Assembly (NCBI GenBank): GCA_945897565.1 | Contig: CAMDFN010000004.1 | Coordinates: 1-64,000 of the forward strand | Length of the DNA stretch: 64,000 nt | Direction: 5' to 3' | From: Chryseobacterium gleum | GTDB taxonomy: Bacteria > Bacteroidota > Bacteroidia > Flavobacteriales_D > Crocinitomicaceae | Part shown: piece by piece, positions 1-8,607 of the stretch | Layout of the letters: every line of letters begins with the position of its first letter | How positions within the stretch are numbered: position 1 is the first letter of the stretch | The notes under the pieces: generated by a model | What the model was told of the DNA's origin: nothing | The model's database searches: none | The model's input: the letters and a program-made list of their open reading frames with translations, nothing else | Translations under genes and position numbers: made by a program

Positions 1-1497
1 ACTTTTAACACCACCTTTTCAGACAACAACACAAGCGTCACGACAACAAACGTGAACCAAGCAATCAACCATACGTTTGTGGGCAACGGCGTGTATACGG
101 CAAGCATTACCGCAACCGATATCAACGGTTGTGTCTCGAACCCTGTGAACGTGCAAATTACGCTCACCAAACCTACGGCCCTCATCAGTTCAGATACCAT
201 CATTTGCGCCTTAGATAGTAGTATTATTGCCAGTTTAAGTACGGGAGAAGAAACGTTACAATATGCGTGGTCGATCAACGGGAACAGTATTGGAAACGAT
301 AGTTTGTGTACACTTGACTTACCCGCATTAAACAATGGTTTGTTTTCGACTTACCTATTGAGTTTGGAGCTTACGGATGGCAATGGTTGTACAGATTCCA
401 CTACGCAAACCATTTATATTTCGAGCCCGCAAGCCTTTCCAACCTACACTTTTTCTGGAGCAGCAATAAACGCAAATGGGCAGTACAGTTGCCCGCCGCT
501 TTTCTGCGACTTCACCGATGCCTCTACCAGCCTTGGCAGCATCACCAACTGGAACTGGGCTTTTGGCAACGGCAATAACTCTATTCTACAAAACCCAGAC
601 AACACGCTCGTGACCAGCGGGTCGTTCAATTTGCTTTTAACGGTTACAGACCAATACGGCTGTACCGGCGACACCACCATCAATAATTATGTTGCTATTG
701 GATGGCCACTCGGCACCCCAACATGGATCCAAGACAACACGGTTTGCGCACAAGGGGCGCTATTCACTATCCTGAACCCCTCAAACATTGACTCAGTGAG
801 TTGGAACCTAGGAAATGGTGTCTGGGTGGCCGATAGCTTGTCTTTCCCGTATTTTTATCCAAATACCGGCACTTACAACCCCAGCGTTACTGTTTACGAC
901 ACCGCAGGTTGCCAAATTTTGTACCTTCTTGACCCACTCACGGCTAGTGTGAGCGGCATGAACGCCCAAATCAGTGCAATACCGGTTTATGCGAATATCA
1001 ACCAAGTGGTCAATTTAACAGACGCCAGCACGAGCCTCAATCCGATTGCTACCTGGACCTGGATATTTCCAGACAGCAGCAATCTATATTTTCAAAGTAC
1101 GTCTCAAAGTATCGCTTTCTCGCAAGGCGGCCCCCAACAAATAGAGCTTGTCATTACCGACAACCTCGGCTGCATTGACACCGCCCTCATCACTATTTAC
1201 GTCTCCGACCCCGACATCTGGGTGCCAAACGTATTCACACCCAACGGCGACGGCATCAATGATATCATAACGCTTCCCTACCCCTCCTTCAAAAGCTACG
1301 ACATTCAAATCCTGAACCGCTGGGGCAACCTTGTTTTCGAACTCAAAGACCAAACCGGCATTGCCGTCTGGGATGGCTACGACTTCAATGGCCAACTCCA
1401 CACCGACGGCGTGTTCTTCTACCGCCTGCGCGGCGAAATGCTAGGCGGCACGTTGATAGACAAACATGGGTTTATCCATTTGGTGAAGGGGGAGTAG
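1..1497 (+). CDS. PKD-repeat surface/secreted protein with gliding-motility C-terminal domain (5' end outside window)
   Basis: The frame is open to the first base of the window, so only the last 498 codons are visible and the start lies upstream. Several immunoglobulin-like PKD-type modules can be seen, for example around nt 500-690 (FTDASTSLGSITNWNWAFG) and nt 1018-1180 (TDASTSLNPIATWTW). The last 90 residues, beginning near WVPNVFTPNGDGINDI (about nt 1218), are the gliding motility-associated C-terminal domain, with the NRWGNLVFE and W-DG-dFNG elements typical of type B T9SS sorting. Family knowledge says such proteins are exported by T9SS and attached to or released from the cell surface; an adhesin or matrix role is inference. 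It is more GC-rich than the next two genes. It converges on the next gene with one base between the stop codons. Confidence 0.9.
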   Translation, partial: TFNTTFSDNNTSVTTTNVNQAINHTFVGNGVYTASITATDINGCVSNPVNVQITLTKPTALISSDTIICALDSSIIASLSTGEETLQYAWSINGNSIGNDSLCTLDLPALNNGLFSTYLLSLELTDGNGCTDSTTQTIYISSPQAFPTYTFSGAAINANGQYSCPPLFCDFTDASTSLGSITNWNWAFGNGNNSILQNPDNTLVTSGSFNLLLTVTDQYGCTGDTTINNYVAIGWPLGTPTWIQDNTVCAQGALFTILNPSNIDSVSWNLGNGVWVADSLSFPYFYPNTGTYNPSVTVYDTAGCQILYLLDPLTASVSGMNAQISAIPVYANINQVVNLTDASTSLNPIATWTWIFPDSSNLYFQSTSQSIAFSQGGPQQIELVITDNLGCIDTALITIYVSDPDIWVPNVFTPNGDGINDIITLPYPSFKSYDIQILNRWGNLVFELKDQTGIAVWDGYDFNGQLHTDGVFFYRLRGEMLGGTLIDKHGFIHLVKGE

Positions 1498-1498
1498 C

Positions 1499-2731
1499 CT
1501 ACCCCACCACCAACGTTCTCAATCGCACCACTTCATATTGCAATTCCGTGAGGTGCACAATAGCCTGAACAATAGTGGCGTGGTCGAAGGTGCGGGCTAC
1601 CCAGTGGATGTTGCGCAGATCGTGGTAACGTTGGTACTCCTTTTGTTGCCAGTTGTGCTGAATTTGGTTTAGAGAAAGTATTGTTTTTGACTGCTGTGTT
1701 GCATTTTGACCAAGTTGTTTTTCGGCTAAGGAGCGCAGGGTAATTTGGTATTTTATCCAGGTATTCCAAATTTTTAAACCGAATTTGTTCTGATTCAGGT
1801 TCTTGATATCTGTTCCAATCAATAAATGCATCGGGATATCAAAGTTATTTTTGTTTTCAAGCGCAGCTAAATTGAGGCTAATGATACCGAGCCGGCCATC
1901 TTTGGGTGGTTTATTCCACAGGACGGCTAAGTTGTCGGCATTGCGCATTTTGCCGATTCCTCCATTGACTTCATCTATCAAGGCTAACTTGACCTCATCA
2001 ATTTCAGCCAGTAGGTCCATGGTTTCTTTATCAATTTGAGCCGAAATAGCTTTGTTTGAAGGCGTAATGAAGCTGTTGCCAATCTCGATTTCTTGCGCAA
2101 TTTGCTCTTGAAGACTGAACTGATGTGTCATTTCGCTTTCCAAAACGCGAATGGGCAGTCTATTTGCCTGGAAAAACAACAAAAAGGCAATTAAACCACT
2201 TGCATTGACGAGATGACGGTGCTGAACGAGCTGAAATATGGGTTGACCTTCCTTTTTGACGAGTTCATAAATCACAACGAACATGGCGATAAATAAGGTG
2301 GTTGCAAGGAATATGACGGTGCCGGGATAATGCATGATCACAAACAAACTTGTCCAGCTCAAGAAGATAAAAAGAAGAAAACTGAAACGCGGAAGACCAT
2401 CTTTTTTATTGCGCATCAGAGCACTTAATAAGAAATAAACCGGAAGCATAAAGACCAAAGACAGTATGAGTAATTGATCTGCACCTGGCCAATGCATTAT
2501 TTTAAAAAACAAACCCTGCGAAAGGGCCAAAACAGCTACGAAATAAACAGAAGACAACAGTTTAGAAGCGCCGGACTTCCATTCGCCAATAAAATCAAGA
2601 ATATAAAAAATTGGGAAACCAAACGCCAAGGTGAGTATTAGTAATTGTGCGGTTCCGGTCAAATCTAAGGACTTGAAGATCAGGGTTAGAAATAACAACG
2701 ACACGGAGAGAAGGGCAAATAACTTTTTCAT
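1499..2731 (-). CDS. GldL-like polytopic membrane protein with C-terminal soluble domain
   Basis: 410 residues from the ATG at 2731; an in-frame start at 2794 would add 21 hydrophilic residues and is less likely, because MKKLFALLSVSLL begins directly with a membrane helix. About six helices fill residues 1-185. They form three similar hairpins, each with a short motif between its two helices: FKSLDLTG (19-26), FKIMHWPG (76-83) and FVIMHYPG (130-137). The HWPG motif is characteristic of GldL, a membrane component of the T9SS/gliding motor. The remaining 220 residues are soluble, mostly helical, and contain NNFDIPMHLLIG, which recalls the N-terminal periplasmic part of GldM; that resemblance is by eye only. 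No motor or secretion neighbours are visible. Function unknown. Confidence 0.8.
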   Translation of the reverse strand: MKKLFALLSVSLLFLTLIFKSLDLTGTAQLLILTLAFGFPIFYILDFIGEWKSGASKLLSSVYFVAVLALSQGLFFKIMHWPGADQLLILSLVFMLPVYFLLSALMRNKKDGLPRFSFLLFIFLSWTSLFVIMHYPGTVIFLATTLFIAMFVVIYELVKKEGQPIFQLVQHRHLVNASGLIAFLLFFQANRLPIRVLESEMTHQFSLQEQIAQEIEIGNSFITPSNKAISAQIDKETMDLLAEIDEVKLALIDEVNGGIGKMRNADNLAVLWNKPPKDGRLGIISLNLAALENKNNFDIPMHLLIGTDIKNLNQNKFGLKIWNTWIKYQITLRSLAEKQLGQNATQQSKTILSLNQIQHNWQQKEYQRYHDLRNIHWVARTFDHATIVQAIVHLTELQYEVVRLRTLVVG

Positions 2732-2808
2732 AGGAGAGGGATTTAAGTGTACTCCTTTCAAAAGAAATTTTGTGGAATTGGTTACATACCTCATGCGTTT
2801 GGGGTTTT

Positions 2809-2909
2809 TGGAGCCCAGAAAAGAAGAAGCGCTTTAATGAGCTTTTCGTGATTGGCAGAGGTCAATTAACTTTCCAAAAGAACCAATTGTATGGAATAAT
2901 GAAGAGAAG
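2809..2909 (+). pseudogene. Decayed copy 1 of a short gene tail (frameshifted)
   Basis: These 101 bases align with 5642-5743 with one single-base deletion. Read with that base restored near 2863 the translation is WSPEKKKRF followed by NELFVIGRGQ and then INFPKEPIVWNNEE, matching the intact copy downstream (WSPEKKKRFADTFLLTRGQ, then IKIPEKPIVWSNEEE). The first 27 bases differ at one position only. Without the lost base the reading frame is broken, so this is a remnant. The parent protein family is not recognised. Confidence 0.65.
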
Positions 2910-2951
2910 AGTGAATTTATTTTGACTAACTTCGTTTCAAGGGATTAGCTT

Positions 2952-5576
2952 ATGAAACTGTTGAAATATTTAATCTTTGCATGGACTTTTTGTATGGTTT
3001 ATACGATTTCATTGGCTCAATGTGCTTCAGGGCAATGGCCGGTAGCCATCAATATTATTGCTGACACGTATCCTGGAGAAACAAGCTGGAGCTTGATTGC
3101 AAATAATATACAAGTCGCGACTGGAACGACTAATTCTGATACTGTTTGTTTGGATTCATCATCATGTGTTCGATTTGAAATTTACGATAGTTATGGTGAT
3201 GGTATTTGCTGTGGATACGGAAATGGATCGTATACTATTTTTTGGAATGGGGTCCAAATGGCTACTGGTGGCGCATTTCAAACTATCGCTACGCATTCCT
3301 TTAATTGTCCGCAGGGAAGTATTTGTGAGAATCCCTTGTCCACCACATTGGGTTCAATGCTCGCCCCTCAGGCCAATACTTTTTATTCATTTATCCCTGA
3401 TTCTACCGGAATCTATTCCATTAGCACCTGTAACCTAACAAGCTGTGATACGAAGCTTTGGGTCTACGGTGATTGTGCCAACGTAGACTTTGCGGGAACT
3501 GGTGCCGGATCTTTGTACTTCAACGATGATAATAATAATTGCGGTTTACAAGCGGATTTAGACGCTACCTTAACTGCTGGTGAGACCTACATAATTAGAG
3601 TTGGCTTAAATGGAAATAATCCCTGTTCTGGTGGAATACCATTTTTGATTTCATACGATGGCCCGCTCTCGAGTGTGCTACCCATTATCAAACTCACTTC
3701 GCTGGGTAATCCCATCAATAATGATCTTAAAGTACCGGTTCACATGGAAATTATTGACAATGGTCTAGGTCAGTTGAATTATATTAACCAAACCAATTTT
3801 GCTTACGAAGGGGACATAATGACTGAACTTCAGGGTTTTACAGGTCCGATGTATCCAAAGAAAAACTATGATTTCGACTTGATTGATGCAAATGGAACTA
3901 AAATTGACACAACTCTGTTGGGACTTCCTTCAGAAAACGATTGGTTATTTAAAGCCGAGTACTTGGATAACTCCTTACTGATTAATACAGTTACCTACGA
4001 ATTTGCTCGGCGCATGGGGCGTTATGCACCTAGAACTAAATTGTGTGAAATCTTTTTAGATGGAACGTACATTGGGGTTTACACCTTAACTGAGAAAGTA
4101 AAGCGAGATAAAAATCGCTTAGATATCGCCAAATTAGCTTCCAATGATTTAACAGGAAGTGATTTAACGGGTGGTTACATCATAGAGATGAACATCAACG
4201 GCGATCCTGGCAGTTGGAATTCTGTTTATGATCCCATAAATAGTGCTACTACTTCAAACCCCGTAGAGTTTAAATACGTTTACCCTAAAGCTGATTCCAT
4301 ACAAACGGTGCAAGCTAATTATATCAAAACGTATGTGGATTCCTTCGAGAACGCCTTAAATGCCTCCAGTTTTATGAATGGGGCGCTTGGATATCGGAAT
4401 TGGATTGATGTCAGTACGTTTATCGATTTTCTAATCGTTAACGAATTCAGCATGAATTACGACAGTTATGGGCGCAGCACCTACATGTATAAGGAGAAAG
4501 ATACTGACGGCGGTAAGTTGTGTATTGGTCCGCCATGGGATTATGATCGCGCCATGGCCAGTGACCCTACTTCTGGCTGGGTATGGGAAAATACCCACCC
4601 CTATTGGCCCTTTCCGTTTTGGTGGTCGAAGTTATATACGGATAGCATTTATCGCCACGAATTGGCTTGCCGATGGCTGACCTTGCGTCAGGATGAATTC
4701 AAAACGGCTAACTTCATAGATTTTGTGGATAGTTTATCTGGGGTGCTTTTGCAAGGGCCTTCGGCTCGTAATTTTGCGGTGTGGCAAACCTTAGGGAACT
4801 CCACCTATTCCGATCAAATCACCAATATGAAAAACTTTTTGGAGGATCGCTTGGCATGGATGGATTCGACCTTAGGACCTTTTGGCGCTGTATTGCCAAC
4901 GATTTCGATTCCGGAAGATACCTTGGTTTGCTTGAATACACTATATGAAGCGCCGTACGATCCTGCTTATTCGTACAATTGGAAACCAGGGCCTGAAACC
5001 CCAGCGATTGTGCTCGATTCGGCTGGTTTATACACCTTAGAACTCAATGATATGTATGGCTGCTTTGCATCATTTCCCATGCAAGTGGCTTTGTCCATAC
5101 CCGATTCTACCTTCTTTCAAACACACCTTTCTGGCGATGTCAACTACACATTTTCTGGTTTAAATGGGCCTACTAGTCAATATGCATGGGGTTTTGGCGA
5201 TCAAACCCTTACGGGCGAGGGAGAACAAGTCAACCACGTATATGCTTCGCCGGGTAATTATACAGTAAACTTGATTGTGACCGATTCATTGGGATGTATA
5301 GCTAAGTCATCTACTTTAATTAATGTTACCGAGGGAGAAATTCAGGTCAATATCATACCCAATCCCTCTGTGAATAACCCAATAATAACACACAACATCC
5401 CTCAGGATGAAGCATATACTTTTATGCTTTTTGATGCAACCGGCAGAAAACTTATGGAACTGAGCCAACCCGCATCGCCATTTAGTTTAGAAACGATTGG
5501 GCTTGCGCATGGCACCTATTGGTTGCAATGTGTTTTCAAAGGAAAGAAAATCTCAAAAGGAATCATTAAACTCTAA
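2952..5576 (+). CDS. Secreted CotH-kinase domain protein with PKD domain and T9SS type A sorting domain
   Basis: 874 residues with an N-terminal signal peptide ending near SLAQ. Residues about 25-120 form a domain with the cysteine-rich motif DSYGDGICCGYGNGSY. A second beta-rich segment (120-235) looks like a pre-peptidase-type domain. Residues about 240-640 match the CotH family: FLDGTYIGVYTLTEKVKRDK, GGYIIEMN, and the metal/ATP motif GPPWDYDRAMA near residue 526. CotH proteins are atypical secreted protein kinases; that activity here is inferred from family. A PKD domain follows (about 735-800), then a C-terminal type A T9SS sorting domain (IIPNPSVNNP through GTYWLQCVFKGKKISKGIIKL). Its codons look more AT-rich than gene 1. 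It stands alone between two remnants of one gene tail and next to tRNA-Phe, which suggests an accessory gene. Confidence 0.88.
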   Translation: MKLLKYLIFAWTFCMVYTISLAQCASGQWPVAINIIADTYPGETSWSLIANNIQVATGTTNSDTVCLDSSSCVRFEIYDSYGDGICCGYGNGSYTIFWNGVQMATGGAFQTIATHSFNCPQGSICENPLSTTLGSMLAPQANTFYSFIPDSTGIYSISTCNLTSCDTKLWVYGDCANVDFAGTGAGSLYFNDDNNNCGLQADLDATLTAGETYIIRVGLNGNNPCSGGIPFLISYDGPLSSVLPIIKLTSLGNPINNDLKVPVHMEIIDNGLGQLNYINQTNFAYEGDIMTELQGFTGPMYPKKNYDFDLIDANGTKIDTTLLGLPSENDWLFKAEYLDNSLLINTVTYEFARRMGRYAPRTKLCEIFLDGTYIGVYTLTEKVKRDKNRLDIAKLASNDLTGSDLTGGYIIEMNINGDPGSWNSVYDPINSATTSNPVEFKYVYPKADSIQTVQANYIKTYVDSFENALNASSFMNGALGYRNWIDVSTFIDFLIVNEFSMNYDSYGRSTYMYKEKDTDGGKLCIGPPWDYDRAMASDPTSGWVWENTHPYWPFPFWWSKLYTDSIYRHELACRWLTLRQDEFKTANFIDFVDSLSGVLLQGPSARNFAVWQTLGNSTYSDQITNMKNFLEDRLAWMDSTLGPFGAVLPTISIPEDTLVCLNTLYEAPYDPAYSYNWKPGPETPAIVLDSAGLYTLELNDMYGCFASFPMQVALSIPDSTFFQTHLSGDVNYTFSGLNGPTSQYAWGFGDQTLTGEGEQVNHVYASPGNYTVNLIVTDSLGCIAKSSTLINVTEGEIQVNIIPNPSVNNPIITHNIPQDEAYTFMLFDATGRKLMELSQPASPFSLETIGLAHGTYWLQCVFKGKKISKGIIKL

Positions 5577-5632
5577 TCCTTGTAAAAGTTAACATCTAGC
5601 CAAATCAATTTTCCGCGGAATATGCCAAAATC

Positions 5633-5746
5633 ATGGAGACCTGGAGCCCAGAAAAGAAAAAGCGCTTTGCAGACACTTTTCTATTGACCCGTGGCCAAAT
5701 TAAAATACCGGAAAAGCCCATTGTGTGGAGCAATGAGGAGGAATAG
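5633..5746 (+). pseudogene. Copy 2 of a short gene tail (37-codon ORF, probable remnant)
   Basis: From ATG 5633 the frame encodes METWSPEKKKRFADTFLLTR and then GQIKIPEKPIVWSNEEE before a TAG stop. The frame stays open upstream to a TAG at 5597 (PNQFSAEYAKI precedes the Met), so it looks like the C-terminal tail of a longer protein rather than a complete gene. It is the better preserved partner of the remnant at 2809-2909, in direct orientation and on the other side of the cotH gene. Family unknown. A genuine 37-residue peptide gene cannot be excluded. Confidence 0.55.
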
Positions 5747-5800
5747 GAGTATTGAAATAAAGTGCGGAGCTCAAAAAGTACAGGCTGCTTTTTGAAAGCA

Positions 5801-5830
5801 AAAAAACCCCGAAGAAACTTCGGGGTTTTT
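5801..5830 (-). terminator. Intrinsic terminator behind tRNA-Phe
   Basis: AAACCCCGAAG / AAA / CTTCGGGGTTT hairpin flanked by A and T runs, lying just 3' of the tRNA gene on the minus strand. Because it is symmetrical it could also stop plus-strand transcripts coming from the cotH side. Confidence 0.9.
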
Positions 5831-5834
5831 GCAG

Positions 5835-5907
5835 TGGTACCTCCAGGAATCGAACCAGGGACACAAGGATTTTCAGTCCTTTGCTCTACCAACTGAGCTA
5901 AGGTACC
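5835..5907 (-). tRNA. tRNA-Phe (anticodon GAA)
   Basis: 73 nt on the minus strand starting GGTACCTTAGCTCAGTTGG. The acceptor stem GGTACCT pairs with AGGTACC, followed by discriminator A. The anticodon arm reads AAGGA-CTGAAAA-TCCTT, giving GAA for phenylalanine; the T arm contains GGTTCGATTCC. The 3' CCA is not encoded as a full extension. A -7 promoter box lies upstream and a strong terminator downstream. Confidence 0.97.
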
Positions 5908-5922
5908 AGCTATTGGTGGATG

Positions 5923-5955
5923 CAAATTTAACACATTTTTACTGTTTTACACAAG
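5923..5955 (-). promoter_or_regulatory. Promoter of tRNA-Phe
   Basis: On the minus strand CTTG (5952-5955) is followed after 21 bases by TAAATTTG (5923-5930), matching the Bacteroidota -33/-7 pattern. The tRNA begins 15 bases downstream of the box. Confidence 0.7.
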
Positions 5956-5986
5956 CCGAAAAGCAAAAAAGTTCAAAAAAGCTCCT

Positions 5987-5994
5987 TAATTTTG
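5987..5994 (+). promoter_or_regulatory. -7 box of coaX, close to the start codon
   Basis: TAATTTTG followed by GAT and then the ATG of coaX. Only three bases separate box and start codon, which implies a leaderless transcript. No clear -33 box is seen. Confidence 0.5.
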
Positions 5995-5997
5995 GAT

Positions 5998-6717
5998 ATG
6001 AGTGCGCAAAAAGAAGTCTATTTACTCGACGCCGGGAATACCCAAATCAAATTAGCACTTGCGAAAGAAGGTGTCATTGAGCAAATTGAGCGTTTTTCGC
6101 ATCATGAGTTTCAAATTTCGGCGCTAGACCGTAACATCCCCCTCGCCTATTCGTCAGTAATTGATGTGTCCTTGCGACATTTGATTGCTACTCATTTTGA
6201 ACAAAATTTTGAAATTACACCCATGATTACGCTACCTTTTGAGATGGCCTATCAGAGCCCACACACTTTAGGGATGGATCGGCTTTGTAATGCGGCGGCG
6301 TTAAGTGCTCAGCACCTTGGTAAAGCACGTTTGGCAATCGATCTGGGCACTTGTATCAAATTTGACTTTCTGGATGCGCAAAATTACTACCTCGGCGGAT
6401 CTATTAGCCCGGGCTTGCAAATGCGCGCCAAAGCCATGGCTCATTTTACGGCCAAATTACCAGAAGTGGAGGGCAAACGCACGCTGCAGCTCATCGGTAC
6501 AAACAGTCAGGAAAGTCTAGAAATTGGCACTTATTTGGGTTGGCAAAAAGAGATTGAAGGCCTCTTGGGCGCTTATCGCGCGGAGTATCCAGAGCTGGTT
6601 GTATTTCTTACCGGTGGCGACGCACAGCATTTTGATTTGGGCCAAAAAAATGGCATCTTTGTACACGAAAACTTAACCTTAGAAGGCATTCTTGCTCTTT
6701 ATTACGCCAATGAATAA
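5998..6717 (+). CDS. coaX: Type III pantothenate kinase
   Basis: 239 residues. CoaX phosphorylates pantothenate, the first step of coenzyme A synthesis, in the cytoplasm. Visible family motifs are the N-terminal phosphate-binding LLDAGNTQIKLAL, the pantothenate-site motif GMDRLCNAAA, the second phosphate motif IDLGTCIKFD, GGSISPGLQMRAKAM and TGGDA. Length is slightly short for the family (about 240-260). ATG 5998 is preferred over the in-frame TTG at 5992. The stop overlaps the start of the next gene by 8 bases, so the two are probably translationally coupled. Confidence 0.95.
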   Translation: MSAQKEVYLLDAGNTQIKLALAKEGVIEQIERFSHHEFQISALDRNIPLAYSSVIDVSLRHLIATHFEQNFEITPMITLPFEMAYQSPHTLGMDRLCNAAALSAQHLGKARLAIDLGTCIKFDFLDAQNYYLGGSISPGLQMRAKAMAHFTAKLPEVEGKRTLQLIGTNSQESLEIGTYLGWQKEIEGLLGAYRAEYPELVVFLTGGDAQHFDLGQKNGIFVHENLTLEGILALYYANE

Positions 6718-8047
6718 ACTATTCACTCTGCTCTTTACAGCAACTTTTTACAACCTCCTTTTGGCGCAATCCATCACGGCTGAGCCTGCAAGTTTTTACG
6801 GGCTTGGCGAAATGAGTTCAAAAGGTCACGGAATTTTTGATGCGCTTGGCAAAAACGCCATCAATATTTTTGACTCAACTTTGGTCAATCATTACAACCC
6901 CGCCACCTACAACCGCCTAAGCAAAGGCGCTACACTCTACACCGTGAGCATCAATTCGCGGCAATCTTGGTATAGCAATTCAAGCGCTCAGCAATTTGCA
7001 GCCACACCTATGATAGAGCAATTTACACTAGGCTTCAAGATCCGCAAGCAAATGGGGCTTTCCTTTGGGCTGCGTCCGTTTAGTGCGCGCGGCTATCAAA
7101 TCAACGAAACGCAATTTACGGGCCTTGACTCTATTCGCTACAACTACACCGGTAAGGGCGCCATTCAAGATCTTTATTTAGGCTATTCAGTCGGCTTAAT
7201 TGAAAAACCAAAAACCAAGCTCGCTATTGGTGCCAACGCATCTTATTTATTTGGCACCCTTGTCAATGAGCGCAGTTCTGAATTGCTTACCGGAGCGAGT
7301 TCAGCAGGAGGTATCGAGCGCAACTCACTGGTTATGCGTTCTTTTCATACCGAAATTGGAAGCTACTTCATGCAACAACTTGGCAAAAACCACAGCATCA
7401 GCCTGAGCGCTGTTTACCAACCGCAACTCACACTTGGCGGCACCTATCAGCGCGAACTCTACAGTTCTGCTACCATAGGCGCGCCAAATACTTATGACAC
7501 CATACTCAATAGCAGCCAGTCGTTTTCAGCACAATTAGCGCGGAGTACGCAATTTGGTTTGAGTTACGCTTGGCAACTTCCCAAATACAAACGTCAAACG
7601 CGTGAACTTCACCCACAACTTCAACTTTTCGCCAGCTACAGCCTATTTGGCTCACTGAGTCAGAATCAAAATTTGCTCACCGGTTTCGATCAAAAAGACT
7701 ACAACCGCATGAGCTTCGGGCTACAATTCCAACCAGAATATGAAGTGCTTGAAAATATCGCCACGCTCAAAGGGTTTGAAAAAATCAGTTACCGAGTGGG
7801 CTACTACCAGCAAACCTTACCCTACACCAACAGCGGCCTGCAATATCAAGAGCAAGGTCTTACGGTTGGGTTCGGCTTGCCATTATTGGCACAAGTGTCC
7901 TTGTCTTCAATCAATGTAGGTCTTACTTTTGGGCAGCGCACCATTGCTACTGGTATTTGGAAAGAGCAATTTATTGGCGCTCGCGTGAGTCTCATCATGG
8001 CCCCTTCCAATTTTGAAAAGTGGTTCCGCAAGCGACAGCTCGATTGA
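6710..8047 (+). CDS. Outer-membrane beta-barrel protein (unassigned, FadL-like appearance)
   Basis: 445 residues from ATG 6710, which overlaps the coaX stop; the in-frame TTG at 6692 would place residues before the signal peptide MNKLFTLLFTATFYNLLLAQ. The rest is a run of alternating amphipathic strands (LGFKIRKQMGLSFGLRPFS, YQPQLTLGGTYQ) typical of a barrel. The pattern resembles long-chain fatty acid transporter-like barrels, but no decisive motif was seen. Its place between coaX and lptC resembles arrangements known in Flavobacteriia. The stop overlaps the lptC start by one base (TGATG). Confidence 0.8.
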   Translation: MNKLFTLLFTATFYNLLLAQSITAEPASFYGLGEMSSKGHGIFDALGKNAINIFDSTLVNHYNPATYNRLSKGATLYTVSINSRQSWYSNSSAQQFAATPMIEQFTLGFKIRKQMGLSFGLRPFSARGYQINETQFTGLDSIRYNYTGKGAIQDLYLGYSVGLIEKPKTKLAIGANASYLFGTLVNERSSELLTGASSAGGIERNSLVMRSFHTEIGSYFMQQLGKNHSISLSAVYQPQLTLGGTYQRELYSSATIGAPNTYDTILNSSQSFSAQLARSTQFGLSYAWQLPKYKRQTRELHPQLQLFASYSLFGSLSQNQNLLTGFDQKDYNRMSFGLQFQPEYEVLENIATLKGFEKISYRVGYYQQTLPYTNSGLQYQEQGLTVGFGLPLLAQVSLSSINVGLTFGQRTIATGIWKEQFIGARVSLIMAPSNFEKWFRKRQLD

Positions 8048-8607
8048 TGTTAGCTCGCGTACTTTTCCTTCTTTCTATTGCTCTATTGCTCATGCAGAGC
8101 AGTTGCGAAAACGATGTTGCGCTTGTACAGCGGATCAGTTACGGCGCTGATGCGCCTACAGAAAGCACTAAAAATTTGGTGCTCACTTATGCCGAAAATG
8201 GCTATGCCAAGGTAGAAATACATGCTGCACTCGCCGAAACCTACCGTGGGCAAACGCAAATTACCAAAATCAAAGACAGCCTCAAAGTGTATTTTTTCAA
8301 TGAACTCGGAGCTATTGTATCCACATTGAGCGCGCTTTACGGCGAAATCAACTACAGTACGGGAGAGCTCATGGTCAAGGACTCCGTGCGCTTATACAAC
8401 CACAAGAAAAAACAAACCCTCGAAACCGAGGTGCTTTTTTGGAACCAAAAAGACAGCAGTATTTTTACAGAATCTGCCGTTATTGTGCGCTCTCCAAAGG
8501 GGAAACTCTTTGGAAAAGGCATCCGAACCAAGCAAGATTTCAGTAATTATGTGTTGCTGCAGCCCGTTGGCTCATGGCAAATCGAACAAAACCAAACAAT
8601 TCAATAA
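8047..8607 (+). CDS. lptC: LptC-like LPS export lipoprotein
   Basis: 186 residues beginning MLARVLFLLSIALLL with a lipoprotein signal ending in QSSC, so probably anchored in the inner membrane facing the periplasm. The body matches the LptC/YrbK beta-jellyroll: repeated strand pairs such as VKDSVRLYNHKKKQTLETEV and a late KGIRTKQDFSNY segment. LptC passes LPS from the LptBFG extractor to LptA. An lptG-type permease lies at 58.3-59.4 kb. The start ATG 8047 shares a base with the preceding stop; the in-frame GTG at 8020 is not credible because it lies inside the previous gene and before the signal. Confidence 0.85.
   Translation: MLARVLFLLSIALLLMQSSCENDVALVQRISYGADAPTESTKNLVLTYAENGYAKVEIHAALAETYRGQTQITKIKDSLKVYFFNELGAIVSTLSALYGEINYSTGELMVKDSVRLYNHKKKQTLETEVLFWNQKDSSIFTESAVIVRSPKGKLFGKGIRTKQDFSNYVLLQPVGSWQIEQNQTIQ

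Noticed and set aside
2732-2794. N-terminal extension of the GldL-like protein
   Set aside because: The added 21 residues are hydrophilic and precede a perfect membrane start at MKKLFALL; extension reaches into the repeat-remnant region.
5577-5907. Integrated element using tRNA-Phe as attachment site
   Set aside because: No duplicated tRNA 3' end, integrase or phage gene was found within the window, so only the accessory character of the region is reported.
5605-5934. 109-codon open frame on the minus strand across tRNA-Phe
   Set aside because: It runs through the tRNA and its terminator (LVEQRTENPCVPGSIPGG is a translated tRNA, a well-known false gene).
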